The translations under genes and the position numbers were made by a program. This document shows, piece by piece, positions 1 to 14,758 of a stretch of DNA of 64,000 nt; positions within the stretch are counted from its first letter, which is position 1, and each line of letters begins with the position of its first letter. The stretch lies in assembly GCA_018697195.1 (NCBI GenBank), contig JAGMWU010000056.1:276385-340384 (forward strand), read 5' to 3'. The DNA is from Certhia americana. Lineage: Eukaryota > Chordata > Aves > Passeriformes > Certhiidae. The notes beneath the pieces were generated by a model. It saw only the letters and a program-made list of their open reading frames with translations, was not told the DNA's origin and did no database searches.

Positions 1-3
1 TAG

Positions 4-360
<357 letters not shown>

Positions 361-3300
361 TAGTTGCTTCTGAGTGAATGTGGTGAATGAATATTTCAGA
401 TGTAGCTTTATAAACAGCAGCCCTGTTCACTCTATGCTATATTGGCTCAAGCCCATGTGCTCTTGCATATTGAGCTTTTCTCAGCTTACTATCATGAGAG
501 TGTTTGCTGAGACAGCCCTTTTAGTTGTAGTGTGCTTTGTGCTGAACCTGCTCTGCTCTACTACAGCCCAGTAGTGAATCCACTGATTTCCTGTGTGCAC
601 CTTACCATTTGCGCTGCACTTGATGCTTTATAGCCTCAGGGAAAGATCCATTCCTTCCAGCTGCAACGTGTGTAAGAGCAAAACGTCTGCATGCATGGTC
701 TACTGAATTTTGGATGTACTTGATACAGCATTCTCACCCTGAGCCCTAGTGGGAGCCCAAGTATTGTTCTGGACTCAGCAACTCATGCATGGAGCACTCT
801 GGTGGATTGTCTGAGTTGCCATCAAGCGGTTAGGCCTTCAGACAACAGACTGTACCTTAGACTTGCTCTCAGCATAGCCACTTTTTCAGATGTCAGTCTG
901 TAGTGCTGCAGCTTAGACTTCTCCAGAAAGTCAGTAAGATCAGCCTGGTCAGACAGCCTGAATCTTAAAAAATGAGTGAGTAATTGCTGCTGCAAAGGAA
1001 GTGCACCCACAGATCTAACAGAGGATGACGTCCATTGCTGTTCAAACTGTATTCTTTGCACTTGGTTCTGCAGCTCCCTCTAACATAGTTACCTTCGCTA
1101 ACTACTCAGAATTGAGACCATTGGTGGTACATCATTAGGTCCCTCGTCATCTTTTCTGGAGAAGTGCTTTTTGTCAGCTAGTCTGTTGTTACAGTGCTAA
1201 TGTGCTTGGCAGTCACATCCCATACTTATTTGTGGTTGTTCGCAAGACACTGAGGTGTGGTGGAGGAACAGGCTTCATGTACCTCTTTTGGCACTCAGAG
1301 TCTATTCATGACAGAAGTAGAGTACTTTTCATTTAAGTGCAGCCTGTCTCATGGAACTGCACATTTTCTCGGTTCCCTGGGCACAATCACAGCTAGCACG
1401 TAGCCATGAGAACTGCAAAGATGACTGTTGTGCCACCAGCTCCATTCCTGTTCATGATTCCTCTGGACAGCTCTTAATAGTTGGAGTAAGGTGCTCTGCA
1501 GCACACCCTCGCTTGTCTGACTAGAAACTTCGTTCACTGCTTCCCACTAAGTGCAGTTGCCTTCGTGTCCTGACTTTTTTTGGATGCATAGGAATCTCCT
1601 TTTTTTCTTTTTTAAATTTTTCATCCTATTATATTTTTCTGATTTACAAGGGATTTCACATAATTCTTTTGCGGTGCTGTGGTGTCCATCATCTGCTTTT
1701 CTTTGCAAAGAGCTTCTTAGTTTCTGGTTAGTATACTTTGATAATTTTCTCAACACTTTCTGTCAGGAAATACTACTGTCTCTTCTAGGAGGATCCTAAA
1801 TGTCTTGGGAATGCCTACAAAAAATGTGCTTGTTGGTTTCTTTGCCAATGAGACTGGTTAATCACCATGTGCAAGATGCTGCTTGTGACCGTGGGGTTCT
1901 TGACTGGTAATGAGTCTTGAGAGTCTGCTTATGGAGTGTAGAGACGTGATCACGGATCTTGTGTCCTATGTGTAGCTTGCAGTGTGCATCACCATCCAAG
2001 CTGGTGCACACTCTGAGGCTCTGGCTATAACTGCCATGCTCATATACTCTTTGTGACCTGCTGTTTCGGCTTTGCCCCAAGTTATGCTGTTGATGCTTTG
2101 GGGACCCTTTTATCATTTAGAGGACCCCTTGAATAGCAACAGAGTGGGCAAGTCCTTTGTCATTCAGCAATCCTTGAGGTGGTATTGCAGTTATTGGAGT
2201 TTTCTGTTGAAATGTGAAAAGGAATCAAACAACCTCTCTTGTTCCTGCATAAAAAGGAGCATGTGTCCCCGGCCGGCGTTAGTGTCTCAACAACGTTATT
2301 TTAGAAAGAATTTTGTCATGCAGAGACTGTCTCAAGAAACTGTACTCTGGGCACAGTTCTTCCTTGGCCTACATCCTCCTGTACATCCTAGCTGCACTTC
2401 TAAAAGTGAAGGGAAAGAGCATTAATTCTACCACCATTCCCCAAATCCTCTTCCTATTTTGTGGTTTGGAAAAGGTTATTTGGAAAAAAACCCTTATCTA
2501 CCGTTCCAGCACAATAAATGCATACTGGATACAAGATCTGTGCCATATGAACATCTTGGCTACGGTGGCATCCCAAATTGTTAAGAAAGAAAATTCTTTT
2601 CCCTTAATGCTTAGCATTGGGGAATAATAAATGGCACTCTTTCACTGTCATTCAAAAAGAGCAACACTTTTTGAGTCCTTTGTCTTAGGAATTTTCAGAA
2701 ATAAGTTAAACTCTGTCTTATGCCAGGATTCACTGAGACTATAAGAGTAATTCTTGATAAAGTTGTTTTTCAAGAGCATTTTGCTCTCCTGAAAATGGTT
2801 GTTGCTCATCTGGAGATACTGCTAGGATTCTTATCTGATAGCAGCCTGGTATTTTCTGAATCTTCATGCTAGGATCTCTCTTTTTTGAGACATTGAAAAT
2901 TTGCTATGATACTGGAGCTTTGTTGTTGTTATCTCCCTGTAGTTTGAGAGCAGATTGGGCAGGAGATGTCTACCAGGCAAGTCCACTGTCATTTTATCTT
3001 GGAGCCCTATCTGTATTCTTCACTAGAGAGAATATTTTTTTTCTTCCATGGCAAATTTGCTGCTTAATAGCCAGAAGGGTTCTGCTAAATTAAGTAGTTT
3101 GGTTGTTTTGGGGTTTCTTTTAATTGCTATTTACAGGTGGTCAAGTGAATACAGCAGGGATCAAAATGTCATTATTTTTCTGTACCTGAGGACTGCTGGT
3201 TTAGCCATCAGCCTAAAGTCTACCAGGCAATGCTTTCTACACATCCCGTGGAAGGTACTGTTATTTTACTCATGCCTGATCCCTAGAGTTTGTTGTAGAA

Positions 3301-4039
3301 TATGCCTAAGCCTTCTTATTGCCTTAATGTTACCATTTTTGCTGGGATGAGGGATTATATTAAGATTTGAGATTGCTGTATTTGCTTTGTTATCTTAGGG
3401 AGGTTTGCTGCTTGTCAGGGTGTCATATTTGGGACATAGTGGAAAGACTGCCAAAGCTTATCCGTCCCTCAAAAACATGTGCCCTCTGCTGCTTTGCAAT
3501 ATTGGCACAGGCAGTACTACTGGGGAGATGAGGACAGTATCAAGAGTGACAGTATGGTTCTGGGAATATTAATCAAGGCCATTAAGTCCTCATGCTTTTC
3601 TTACTCCTCACAGCGAGGGGTAGGGGAACGGACAGATCCTGCATATCAACCATAGTTTGCACAGCTGGTTTTAACCAAGAGTGTCTTACAATTATGGGAA
3701 CCGCTTAGACGATTGCTCAGAAGAGATAGCATGCATCTAAGCAAAAAAAAGAAAAGCATCTTTGCCAAGAGGCTGGCCAACCTTATGAGAACTATAAGCA
3801 GGAACAAGGGAGGGAGAGTATGACCAGTGATCAAGGAAGAAACTAGTTGATTGATTTGGCAAGCAAGCAGTGTGAGGTGATGTAAATAGGAGTAATCCCA
3901 TACTCAAGAAACCAAGGATGAAAGATGTCCACGTCAAGCATATGTGTGTTAGTAAGGTTCTGTGTACATCACAGCATTGTGAAGAAAGCTCTCACACCAT
4001 TTCTGGGAAATCAATGTGACTAGGTGTCTTTCTGAAGTA

Positions 4040-5725
4040 CCTGTACACTAATGCATGTAGCACATTGAACAAACAGAAGGAATTAGTGTGCAGTGGCACA
4101 GCTGTGGTGTCATTGGTATGACAAAGTGGTGGGATAGCTCATGTGCAGCTGTAGTACGGGAAGGAATAGGTAGAGGCTGTAATGACAGGCCAGGAAGGTG
4201 AGGAGGGAACATTGCTGGTTTTGTGAGGAAGAAGCTAGAATGCTTCAAGTTGTGTAGGAACTGATGATGAGCCATCCGAGAACTTATGGGCCAGGATTAG
4301 TGAACAGAATAATATGGACAACATTATGGCAATTATCTGCTACAGACCAACTGACAATAAAAACATGATGAGGCTATCTTCAGAAAACTGGAGGAAGCCA
4401 TGTGCGTTCACATTTCCTGGGCCACATGGGACCACCCTGTTACCTGCTGGAGGAACAACACAACAGGTCACAACCAGTCCTGAAGTTTTCTGAAGTGCTT
4501 TGGTGTCAGTGTCCTGAGACAGCTGATCAAGGAACCAGCTAGGGAAGTGTGCTTGTTCTGGACCTTGTGCTCTCAAACAAGAAAGAACTGGTTATTGTTG
4601 TTGATACGGGGCACCTTTGGCTGCAGTGACTATTAGACAGTGGCGTTCAGATCATGAGACGATTCTGAGACAAGGGAGCAAAGAAAAAAGTCATGATTGC
4701 AAATCCGGGCTTCAGGAGAGCAGGCTTTCACCTTTTCAGATACTTGCTTAGAAGAATCCCATGGGGATATGGTCATGAAGAGAAAAGGAGCACAGGAATA
4801 CTGGTTGACTCATGCTTAACCTGCCTTGTTGCCTTCTGTGATGAGATGACTGGCTTGGTGTCTGAAGGGATTGTATTGGAAGTTTTTTATCTTAACTTTA
4901 ATAAAGGCTTTTTACATTATCATAATGTCATCAGACAAAGTGAAGCACAGACTTGGTAAGTGAGCACTGTGATGGACTTAAAACTGACTGAAATGCCATG
5001 TGTGAGAGCATTGTCACTAGTGGTATATCATAGGGGGTCACTTTTGGGGTGAGTAGTACTTGTCTTGTCATTATTGACCTAGATGGGATAGGGTTCATAA
5101 GACCCTTAGCATGTTACAGACAATACAAAACTAGGAGGAATGACTGATACAGGAGATGGTTGTGCTGCTCTTCAGAGGGTCTGAACAGGCTGGAGAATTG
5201 GACTGAGAAGAATCTGGTGATGTTCAGCAAGGGAAAATGTAACGTCCTGTGTACCAAGGAAGAGTAATATCCTACAGCAGTTGCTGAGAAGCAACCATTT
5301 GGAAAGTAGTTTTGCGTAGAAGGATCTTGGGGTCCCAGTGGGCAAGGGAGTGACCACGAGCCACGAATGTGTTCTCACGACAAAGAGACTTGTCAGCAAG
5401 TCAAGGGACATGATGGTTCCCCTTGCTGTGTTCAGTTTGGGGCTCCTCAATTCAAAAGGATTGTGGACTTACTAGAGGAAGCCCAGCAAAGGGTCACAAA
5501 GAGATGAAGGGACTAGAGCGTCACTTAGATGAAGAGAGGCTGAGCGAGCTGGGACTGTTCAGCCTACAGAAAAGAAGGCTCAGGAGAGTGTGGGAAGGAA
5601 ATCTTAAGAAGAGGGACTCTTCCTGTCAATACCCACTGACAGGACAAGTGGGAGTGGATGCAGGAAGTTCAGCCTCAACACAAGAAAATACTCTTTTTCA
5701 GTGTGAGGGTAGTCATTTCCAATCT
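4040..5725 (+). repeat. CR1 LINE fragment, plus orientation
   Basis: A long, heavily mutated copy of the avian CR1 non-LTR retrotransposon. Recognisable pieces, in CR1 order, are: an ORF2 endonuclease-region remnant near 4320-4590 (ATCTGCTACAGACCA; CTGCTGGAGGAACAACACAA; AAGGAACCAGCTAGG), the gene-middle section near 4610-4770 (TTCAGGAGAGCAGGCTTTCA; GAAGAATCCCATGGG), and the 3' part near 5450-5720 (GGCTGAGCGAGCTGGGACTG; CACTGACAGGACAAG; AGGAAGTTCAGCCTCAACA). Reading frames are broken many times. The 5' limit is uncertain. It is an old insertion in a KDM3B intron, same strand as the gene. Confidence 0.85.
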
Positions 5726-7079
5726 AAACGTTTCTGTGGGGTTTTTTTCCCTTTTTTTTCATTCCCTTGAAATTCACAGGAGTAAAGCAGCAACCCCTTT
5801 TTGTTTTCTTAGATCTCACTCTTCTGAGTTGAGTTTCATTGCTGCCTTCTAGAACTTAATGGCTGTGTGGTACTGTATTTGAAAACCAAAGCCATTTCTG
5901 TTATCCCCAGAGTTGGGATTTTTTCCATTAATTTCTGAATCAATAGTTGTCCTCATTTAGGGACTAAAATCAAAACTAAGCCTTTTAGAGGCTATTGGAC
6001 AATACAAAGGAAGCAGCAGTTAGTTACTGGAGCATTTTTTAAGCAGCGTAACTTTGAAGTTGCTTGTGTATAGGTCTGTAGGTATCTTTGCCTAACACAC
6101 TGATACTATATCTAGGGACCTCTGTGCTTCTCAGGATTGTGCTGAGCTCTTCATGTGAATAAACCAAGACCCACTATCAGATCATGGTTAGCATATAGGG
6201 CACAGCTTGGAATTTATTCAAACTTGCATAGCCATGGGAACTGCCATTTGAACATAGGCAGCAGTTACTAAAGCTAAAGCTTTTCAGGTGGGAATAGTCC
6301 ATGTGCAAGTTCATTTCATACCCTCTTTATTTTCTCTCAAGTTTGGTAACTCTCCTTTGAGATGGCAGGGTGAGACGAACTAAAAAGGTTTTAGCAGTGT
6401 TGGGAAGATTGTCTGCTATACCTTTCCCAATCGTGGTCAGTTCAGCAAATGCTTTGAGTGCTTATGGGGAGAGGCCACTGAAATATCTGTGTGGAATATA
6501 TGTACAGCATTAGCCTAAGCATCTTAAAACTTCTTTTGCAAGTGAACAGCCTTTTTTCCACTACTTGGTTTAGTCCTACAGATTTAATGTTGATCTGTGG
6601 GTATACATAAATAACAAGTGAAATACTTAAACAATTCATATTAAAATAGGAAAATTTCACAGGAAGGCTTTACTGTTTCTAGCAGTAGTTGCACTTATGC
6701 TTAAGAAAAAGGACAGGTGGTGGGATTCTACACCTACGCTACTGCCACAGGTGGATTGAGCCTGTCTGGCTGCCAGACCTCTCTACCCAGGTGCTTTCTC
6801 ACTCCCTCTTTTCAAGAGAACAGTGGAAGAAACTCAGGTGAAGAAGTTTCTGAGTCAAGATAAAGCCAGGGAGATCCCTTAGTGATTGCTGTCATGGGCA
6901 AAACAGGTTTAACTTGTGATAAAGGAGTTGAATTTATTGCCAATTAAAAAGAGAGTAAGATGGTGGGGAAGACAGACAAATCAGTAAATACCTTACCTCT
7001 CTCCCTCACTTCACCTTTTTCCTGAAGGCTCAGCTTTACTCTCTCATCTCTGGCTATTCTACCTCCTTCCTGACACAAC

Positions 7080-7518
7080 CCCTGGAGTGACACGGGGCGG
7101 GGGTGATGGGGGCTGTGGTCAGTTCATAATACTGTGCCTGCTGCCCTTTCCTCCTCATACTTACCTGCTGCTTCAGTGTGGAGTTCCTCTCACAGGATAC
7201 TATCCTTCACAAATGGCTCCAGCATGAGTTGTCTCCATGGGCTCTTCCAGTGTGGGTCCCCAGTGGGCAGCTTTTGCTAGACAGCTTGCTTATTAGTGGG
7301 ATTCTCCCTACAGCTTCTGCCAGAGCCTGCTCCAGCATGGGCTCTCCATGGACTTCCTCCAGCACAGGTTGCAGGGAACAGCCTGCCTCACCATGCTCTT
7401 TGATGGGCTGCGAGCACCTCCTCCATCACTGGCCTTGGTTTATGCAGAGCTCTTTCTCTCCCTTCCCCCTGCCTGCTGTCCATGTGTTGTGTGTCTCCCC
7501 CCATTTCTGTCATTCTTA

Positions 7519-7603
<85 letters not shown>

Positions 7604-7810
7604 GCATCAGCTATGGAGATGGTTTTTACCCTTTCTCATTATCACAGAGATGTCACCAGCATCAATTAAGGGCTCAGCTTTGGCCAGTGATGGTTCTGTT
7701 GAGCCAGGTGGAGCCATCTGGTCCACCATGGGGCAGTTCCCAGCCTCCTCTCACAGAGCCTACACCTGGTGCAAACATCTTGCTGTGGAGACATAATGCA
7801 CTTGCCTTGG
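7080..7810. repeat. Avian interspersed repeat, probably LTR/ERV-derived
   Basis: The block has a wording I recognise as recurrent in bird genomes: CCATGGGCTCTTCC, TCCATGGACTTCC, TTGCAGGGAACAGCCTGCC, GCGAGCACCTCCTCC, TGGCCTTGGTTTATGCAGAG, then ATTATCACAGAGATG, GGGCTCAGCTTTGGCCAG, CAGCCTCCTCTCACAGAGCC. The first third is made of degenerate repeats of a motif like GCTCCAGCATGGGCTCTCC. I believe it is an endogenous-retrovirus LTR relic, but the family is not certain. It has no intact coding capacity, and a CT/CA microsatellite has expanded inside it. Confidence 0.5.
7525..7600. repeat. Compound microsatellite (CT)27(CA)11
   Basis: A pure CT run from 7525 to 7578 passes directly into a pure CA run ending at 7600. 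It sits in a KDM3B intron within the LTR-like repeat. The runs create artificial open frames reading Ser-Leu and His-Thr repeats. It is likely to be length-polymorphic. Confidence 0.97.
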
Positions 7811-7992
7811 CAAGTCTAATCCAATCCTACTTCTAAGGCAACTGCACATGGTGTGGAACTAAAGTTTGCTTTGACTCTGGTTATTTTTTGATGCACAAAA
7901 ACCACACATGGATGAAAATAGATTTGTGGTGTCTTTGTATGGTGGTAGCCAGGAGTCTCGGCTCTCTTAAGAAAGTTTGGCTGCATGTGTAA

Positions 7993-8214
<222 letters not shown>

Positions 8215-11200
8215 TAATATTTGTGGCTGACTAGTTTAACTGAGTAGTCTGTCTTGCTATCTTCATTTTCCACCTATTTTCCTAAAAAATAAATAAAAAG
8301 TTCCGAATACCTGTCAGTTTCATCCAAAGAAGCCATTGCTCCTTATATGTAGCAGACCCTAGAAAATGCTTTATTGGTGAAGATCAGGCAGGACTGTCCA
8401 AGAGAACTGTCTGTACTGTAATGTGGTAGTGTGTGTTACTTTCATGTGCCAAAAATGATCCATTTCATGGGAAACTTTTTTTTTTTTACTTTTCCCAGTG
8501 AAATTATTCCTCAGTTTCCATTTTAAAGACAGTAAGTAACATGTCTACCTTTGCTCTCCTTTCAAACTCAGTTTTTATTGTAAAACTAAAGGGAACCTGC
8601 AGAGCTAAAACAGACTTTTGGTACTGAAACTTGAATTTGGTGGAATACATCAGTCAAGTTAATTTGACATTGCAAATTATTTTTGTAGTAGATCATCTGT
8701 GAGTACAAATTCAAATTTGTATCTATTATGAATAACAATTCTGTCACATGATAACACATTATTTAATGCTCAAGTTCTTTGAGAAAACCTTCTGTCAAGT
8801 GTGGATGGGGAAACTAACCAGCTAAAATATCTGGGGACAAAATGGGTTAGGTTAAAGAGCGTCTGAAAAGGAGAGTGCTCCGTTTTAGATTGTGTATACC
8901 TAGATCTGAGTGGTCTTATAGTTACAGACGTTAGAGCTGTAAAAGTTTATTGCAATGTTGCTGATTTTAGAGTTGTGTATAAAATGTTTTCTGTATTTAT
9001 TACTGTGTGCACATTGCAGACATGGTGAACTGTTGGACGACTTAATGAAATGTTCGTTCAACAGTCAATGAAATGATAGATTTGCAAACCAAGGATATTC
9101 CACTCCTAGTCATTTTGCAATCAAAGAACTCCCAGCTTTTGACTTGTTTTTTTATAAGGGTAGTACAGAGTATTTTATTTGGTACTGTTAAATTTCATAC
9201 TGTTTTCGTTACTAATCAGAAATAAATGGCCTTGGAGGATACAATGATGTGGTCTTTGTGTACTGACAGTAATTGGGAAAGTTCACAAACTTTTCACTTT
9301 CGTGCTGGGGTCATTCATGAAAATAGTGAATTTGTGTGGTCAAGTTATCTTTGAGAAATGATACCTGTACTTTGTCTCCAGACAGATCTGCTTCTTTCAG
9401 CAAAATCAGCTTTGCCTTTTCTTTTAGCCAAAGCCTTTACCACACTATACAGGAGAAATATTAGTGACCTAGGTTGGAAAACCTTATCACTCTTGATAGT
9501 TTTCTTTAAATACATTTTATATAGAGTTTCTTCAGCCATTTTCAATCCCTAATATAGAGGAGTATTATTTGCTACTAGTCCAGAGATTTCACATGCTAAT
9601 TCTTATGAAAACTGTTGGCAAAATACCTAATGTCTCTGATTTCTCTGCATTATGTGAATTCTAAATTTTTGAAATACGTAGCTGGCTCCCACCTTCACAT
9701 TAAGTTACCAAAGAGATGTAGAGCAGCCACTGACTTTGGAGGTGTTATTGAAATTACTCTATATGATACTTTAATTAATTTTAATCTTTTGCTGTTTCTT
9801 TTAATACTTTTGGGCTCAAAGTGGACTTTTGAAAGGTCTGACTTTTTGTTTCAATCTTTCTTACACATGCTTTTCATTGCTGATGAGATATTTTCTGGGG
9901 TTTGTCCAGTTTCGTGTAATTAGTCAGATCTGTATGTTTTCATGCAGGTAGTTCTTCACTCTGTTCTTTCTGAATAGCCTCCTGCAAGCTGCATCTTGTT
10001 TAGAACAAAGATCCTTGATGAGTTCAAAATCTTAAATATGCAAAGTTGTGAAATATCTTGAAATTCAAGTCCTTGAGCTTTTCAGTTTACTTGCCTCTCT
10101 AAAATCTGTTTGTTATCAAAGTTTGTTATCTTTAAATCAGTCACTTTAGTTTATGTAACTGCAATTCTTAATTCCTTTTAATTTCAATAAAATACTTGTT
10201 TATACTGCAAACTCAGGCTCTCTTCTGTAGCCTGTTGATGTGTAACGCAGATGTGATTCACAGGTTTCCAAGTCCTAGTTTCTTAGATATGCTTTCTCTT
10301 CTGGTGCTGTCAGGAGGTCTGCTAGATCAATTTGGCTGTCAATCCTTGGTAAGATAGGAAGCAGTGAAGGGTGTTACTCTCTGGGGAAATGGGGATGCTA
10401 AAGTGTTAAGACTGCTGTACAGCTAGTTTTTCCATTGGTGGCCTCATGTGGAGTTGTGAAAAATCTGGTAGTAGAGTGAACTTTTTTTTTCTCTAAATGT
10501 CACAACTTAGTGAGTTCTAAGCTACTTGTGTGCCACTTCCAGATAGACTCTCTTAGCTCTGAGGTAGCCCTAAGATCTGAGGTAAAACAGCAGTTGATAT
10601 GGTCAGTGCTGTCATAGCATACATCCACTGTTGCATGAGTAATGACATCTTTCTGTTTCCAGTCAGGACTCATGTAAAACTCCTGAAGTGAAGAACAGAT
10701 GTTTGGTTTTGGCACTCTGCTAATTTGAGTGCCTCCCGCAAAGAAGAATTAAAAAAACTAAAGGCTGTCTTCCTTTGTGACCACTTGCCCTATTGCTTTT
10801 TTGAATGGGTGTACCATGGTTTCTTGCTTTACACTGAAGTTAGGGTTGATTTCAGAACAAAAACCTACAACTTCAATTTTATAGAAGTATCACTTCTCTT
10901 GAAATTAAAGATAAAGCTCCCTTAGACTTTGGTAAAAGGAGTAAGGAAGAATGCTTTGGAAAGACTTGTTTTTGAAGCTGAATAAAGACTATTCTAAAAT
11001 TTAGCAGCTGTGCAAGATCTGTCAAACTTCTGCTGTAGGTGATTATCTACCTGTCTATATATATAGTTGTTAAACTGTTGTTGGTCATACTATGATATTT
11101 CTTGGAAGGCCAAAACAAAACCAGGATACATTTTGCTATGCATTGTAAGAGGTACAAAAACCCTTACAGCTTTAACAGGGTAGTGGGGCTGTGGTAGAAA

Positions 11201-11237
11201 GATGTTACATGGAGAAATCTTAATTTGTTTCTTGCAG

Positions 11238-11328
11238 AGCGGCTCAGGTCAGATGACGGTCAGCCAATGGTACTAAAGTTAAAGGATTGGCCTCCAGGGG
11301 AGGACTTCAGAGATATGATGCCTACAAG
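11238..11328 (+). CDS. KDM3B: KDM3B coding exon
   Basis: Acceptor TTGCAG, donor GTAAGT. Encodes [20 protein letters not shown] and [10 protein letters not shown], matching the start of the KDM3 JmjC region. It enters in phase 1 and leaves in phase 2. The next intron is only 83 bp. Confidence 0.95.
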
Positions 11329-11355
11329 GTAAGTAACCTTTAGTATCAGTACTGA

Positions 11356-11547
<192 letters not shown>

Positions 11548-12797
11548 TGAGTATAGTTCTGCTAATGCTGGTTTTTGTGACTCTTTATCACACTTTGCAA
11601 ATACAGGGCCATGGCATTAGTCAAAACTCAGTGCTTATCCTCGAGCTTGCTGCTACTTTTTTTCGTCTAGTCCTGCAGACTGTTCTTACATTAGCCTTCT
11701 CTCTATCAGATTTGCCCTTTTCTGCCTTGTATATCCAAGAGATGTACATACAGTAAGTTAAGTTTGCAAACAATTATTAATACATATAACAGGGATAATA
11801 CCAATACAGGGCTCAAGGAAAAGTTTGCATCTTTGTGAGAGCAACTGTAGCGTTTAAGAGGAAAATTACCCACCTTCTGGTCACTTCAACCTGTTTCTGG
11901 TCTGTTATGATAGGTACTCTTCAGTGAGTTTGGTTCCTAACTTCAGAAGCTTGTATTTTAAACAGAAAATAGACAAATATGATGCTGATCCTAAAAACTC
12001 TTATGGACACACTTCTGTTAGTGTTTGCTGATACAAAGTTTTTTTTTTTTTTTAATGTTCTAATTCCCTGTCTTGTTACTTGCTAGAGATGGTTAAGCAG
12101 AAGTAGAAAGAGAGGATGCTATTGAAGGGCCAGAGGGAAAAAAAGGGAACATGTTAATAAGAAGGTCAAAGAATTAAGAAGCAGACATTTGAAATCTTTC
12201 TCCATTACTTACAGTCACTTGAGAGGTGTAAGTTCCTTCAACATGCAAAGGTGCAAGCAGGTGTTTTTCCTTACTGAATTGTAATCTGAATCATTAACGA
12301 TGAGTTGACGACTAACTGCTGTGAATTCAACTGGTTATGAATTTTACAGTTAGTATGAGAAAAAACAGCTGGAGGATTACACTTCTAACAGTCCATTTAC
12401 TTGCTGCACACAGTAGGATGCTAATGCCACTTGAAGCAGTTCTCTCATGCATCCAAGCAAAGAAAGACTTGCTTTGTGCTTATGATAGCTAAGTTCTTTA
12501 ATACAGACTGTATAAATGACTCTCAGAGAGACAAAATTATAAAGTACGAGTTTTGGCTTTGGTGTTAAAAGGCTTGTTTTCTCATGAGACTTCAGTAAAC
12601 TAGGTTTGCTGCTTCTGTTTCCTGTAAAATTAAAATACTAGTTACCGGTAAACTTTTTACTTATGCTACACATGACATGAATATACCTATTTCAGTTGCT
12701 GTTTGTCTTTGGTTTCTGCTCTCATTGCTGTACAAAGTTAGCTTTCCAGACAAGAGCTTAGTCACAGAATTTGATTTTATTTTGCACTCTGTTATAG

Positions 12798-12917
12798 GCT
12801 TAATTACTGCAGAAGATAGACGAGTTGGTACCACAAACCTGCACTTGGATGTGTCCGATGCTGTGAATGTCATGGTGTATGTTGGGATTCCCATTGGGGA
12901 AGGGACCCATGATGATG
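12798..12917 (+). CDS. KDM3B: KDM3B coding exon with HxD iron-binding motif
   Basis: Acceptor GTTATAG, donor GTAATG. Encodes [20 protein letters not shown] and [18 protein letters not shown]. The HLD triplet (His 12842-12844, Asp 12848-12850) supplies two of the three Fe(II) ligands of the demethylase. Phase 1 in, phase 1 out. Confidence 0.95.
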
Positions 12918-13415
12918 GTAATGCTTTAGGAAAGTTGTTTTCTTTACACTAAAAATCAGTTATGTGTGTATGAAGACTGTATTTTATTGTTTAAGCTTGT
13001 CATATCTATGATATATAATTCAAGTATACAAGGCAATTTGCGAAATTTGCAGCACGTAATTAAAAGTGGAGTAATGCTTCATTAGTTACCCATTAACTGT
13101 GGGAGCAGCAGAGTTTTGCTAGAAATTAGGTACATTCCTGAAGAGAGGAGAAAGGGTAATAAGTTACTCTTTCTTCTTGTACTTGAATAATTGTAGCTCA
13201 GTTTGCCTTCATGACTGAGCTTTGTGATTAGCTGTCAATTGACACATTCCCTGAATTCTGTTAAAATGAAGCTTGATGGGCTTAGACAGGGCACTGTATG
13301 ATGAAGCAATTGCAGTGTGACTGAATTTAGTAGCTCAAAGTGCTCCTTCCTCTTCTCTGTGTCAAAAATGAGCAGCTTTGTAATCATATTGCTTTTACAT
13401 GGATTCCCCTTTCAG

Positions 13416-13555
13416 AGGTTCTGAAAACAATTGATGAGGGAGATGCTGATGATGTAACAAAGCAGAGAATCCATGAAGGAAGAGAGAAACCTGGAGCATT
13501 GTGGCACATCTATGCTGCCAAGGATGCTGAAAAGATACGAGAACTTCTCCGGAAG
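13416..13555 (+). CDS. KDM3B: KDM3B coding exon (JmjC domain)
   Basis: Acceptor CCCCTTTCAG, donor GTATGC. Encodes [20 protein letters not shown], then [20 protein letters not shown] and LLRK. The preceding exon ends HDD where I recall human having one more acidic residue nearby, a minor difference at the junction. Leaves in phase 0. Confidence 0.95.
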
Positions 13556-13805
13556 GTATGCTGGTTACGAAGAAAGCTTGAGCTTACAGGGTTCCTTGAC
13601 TAACTTGCTTATGGCAGCTGAATGATACAAAGTGCTATCAACATCAACTGCTTAGGTATTGCACTTCTGTCTTTGAGGGCATTGATAGTTACTATCTTCG
13701 CAGGTTTTCAGCCTGATCTGGAGTCCTCATACTAATGCATGTTGCTATTTAAGACATAAATGACTTTAATGAAAATAATGTCCTATCTCTAAATAGTTTG
13801 TTTCG

Positions 13806-13839
13806 GTTTTTGGTATAGTCCAGTTTTTGGTATAGTCCA
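13806..13839 (+). repeat. Perfect 17-bp tandem duplication
   Basis: The unit GTTTTTGGTATAGTCCA occurs twice head to tail in the KDM3B intron between the sixth and seventh exons of the window. It looks like a recent slippage duplication with no evident function. Confidence 0.9.
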
Positions 13840-13893
13840 GCAATATCAAGGTGCTGTATCATGGTTTCCATCCACCCCATATCTTGGCCCTAG

Positions 13894-14103
<210 letters not shown>

Positions 14104-14605
14104 TAGAATTGAATTCAAGGCACAACAGAACTGCAGCTTTAAAATAACTGGTAATTAATATTGCGCACTTAAGGTTTCTTTTTCTACATGCAGTTCTTGC
14201 ATTACTGACAATTATGTAAATACCTGAATGATGTGTACACAAATGTGATGAAGTTACAGGGGGAAAAAAAATTCTGGGGTGAATGGAGGGAAAACAGTTC
14301 TGTGTAGTGAAACTTCAGCCTTCAAAGGTTAAGAGAAATTGCTTTAGGGAACGCTGATGTATATGGGAGAACAGAAAACCTAATAGATGCCATGTATTTT
14401 GTTTTGGTTTTACTATTAGATGTAACTCTGTCAGTTTCTGGTTTTGGTGAGTAAATGTGTCAGAGCCTAAATATATGATGGGGTATTGGAGGTTTGGGGG
14501 GGTTTGGTTTTTGGTGGCTTTTGTTGTTGTTTCTTTTGGGTTTTGGGGTTTTGTTTTGTATGGTTCATTGTCTTGATATATCAGTCATTTGTTATGGGTT
14601 TTTAG

Positions 14606-14758
<153 letters not shown>

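Noticed and set aside
7178..7836. Plus-strand frames with Ser-Leu and His-Thr repeats
   Set aside because: They are translations of the CT/CA microsatellite and the repeat around it.
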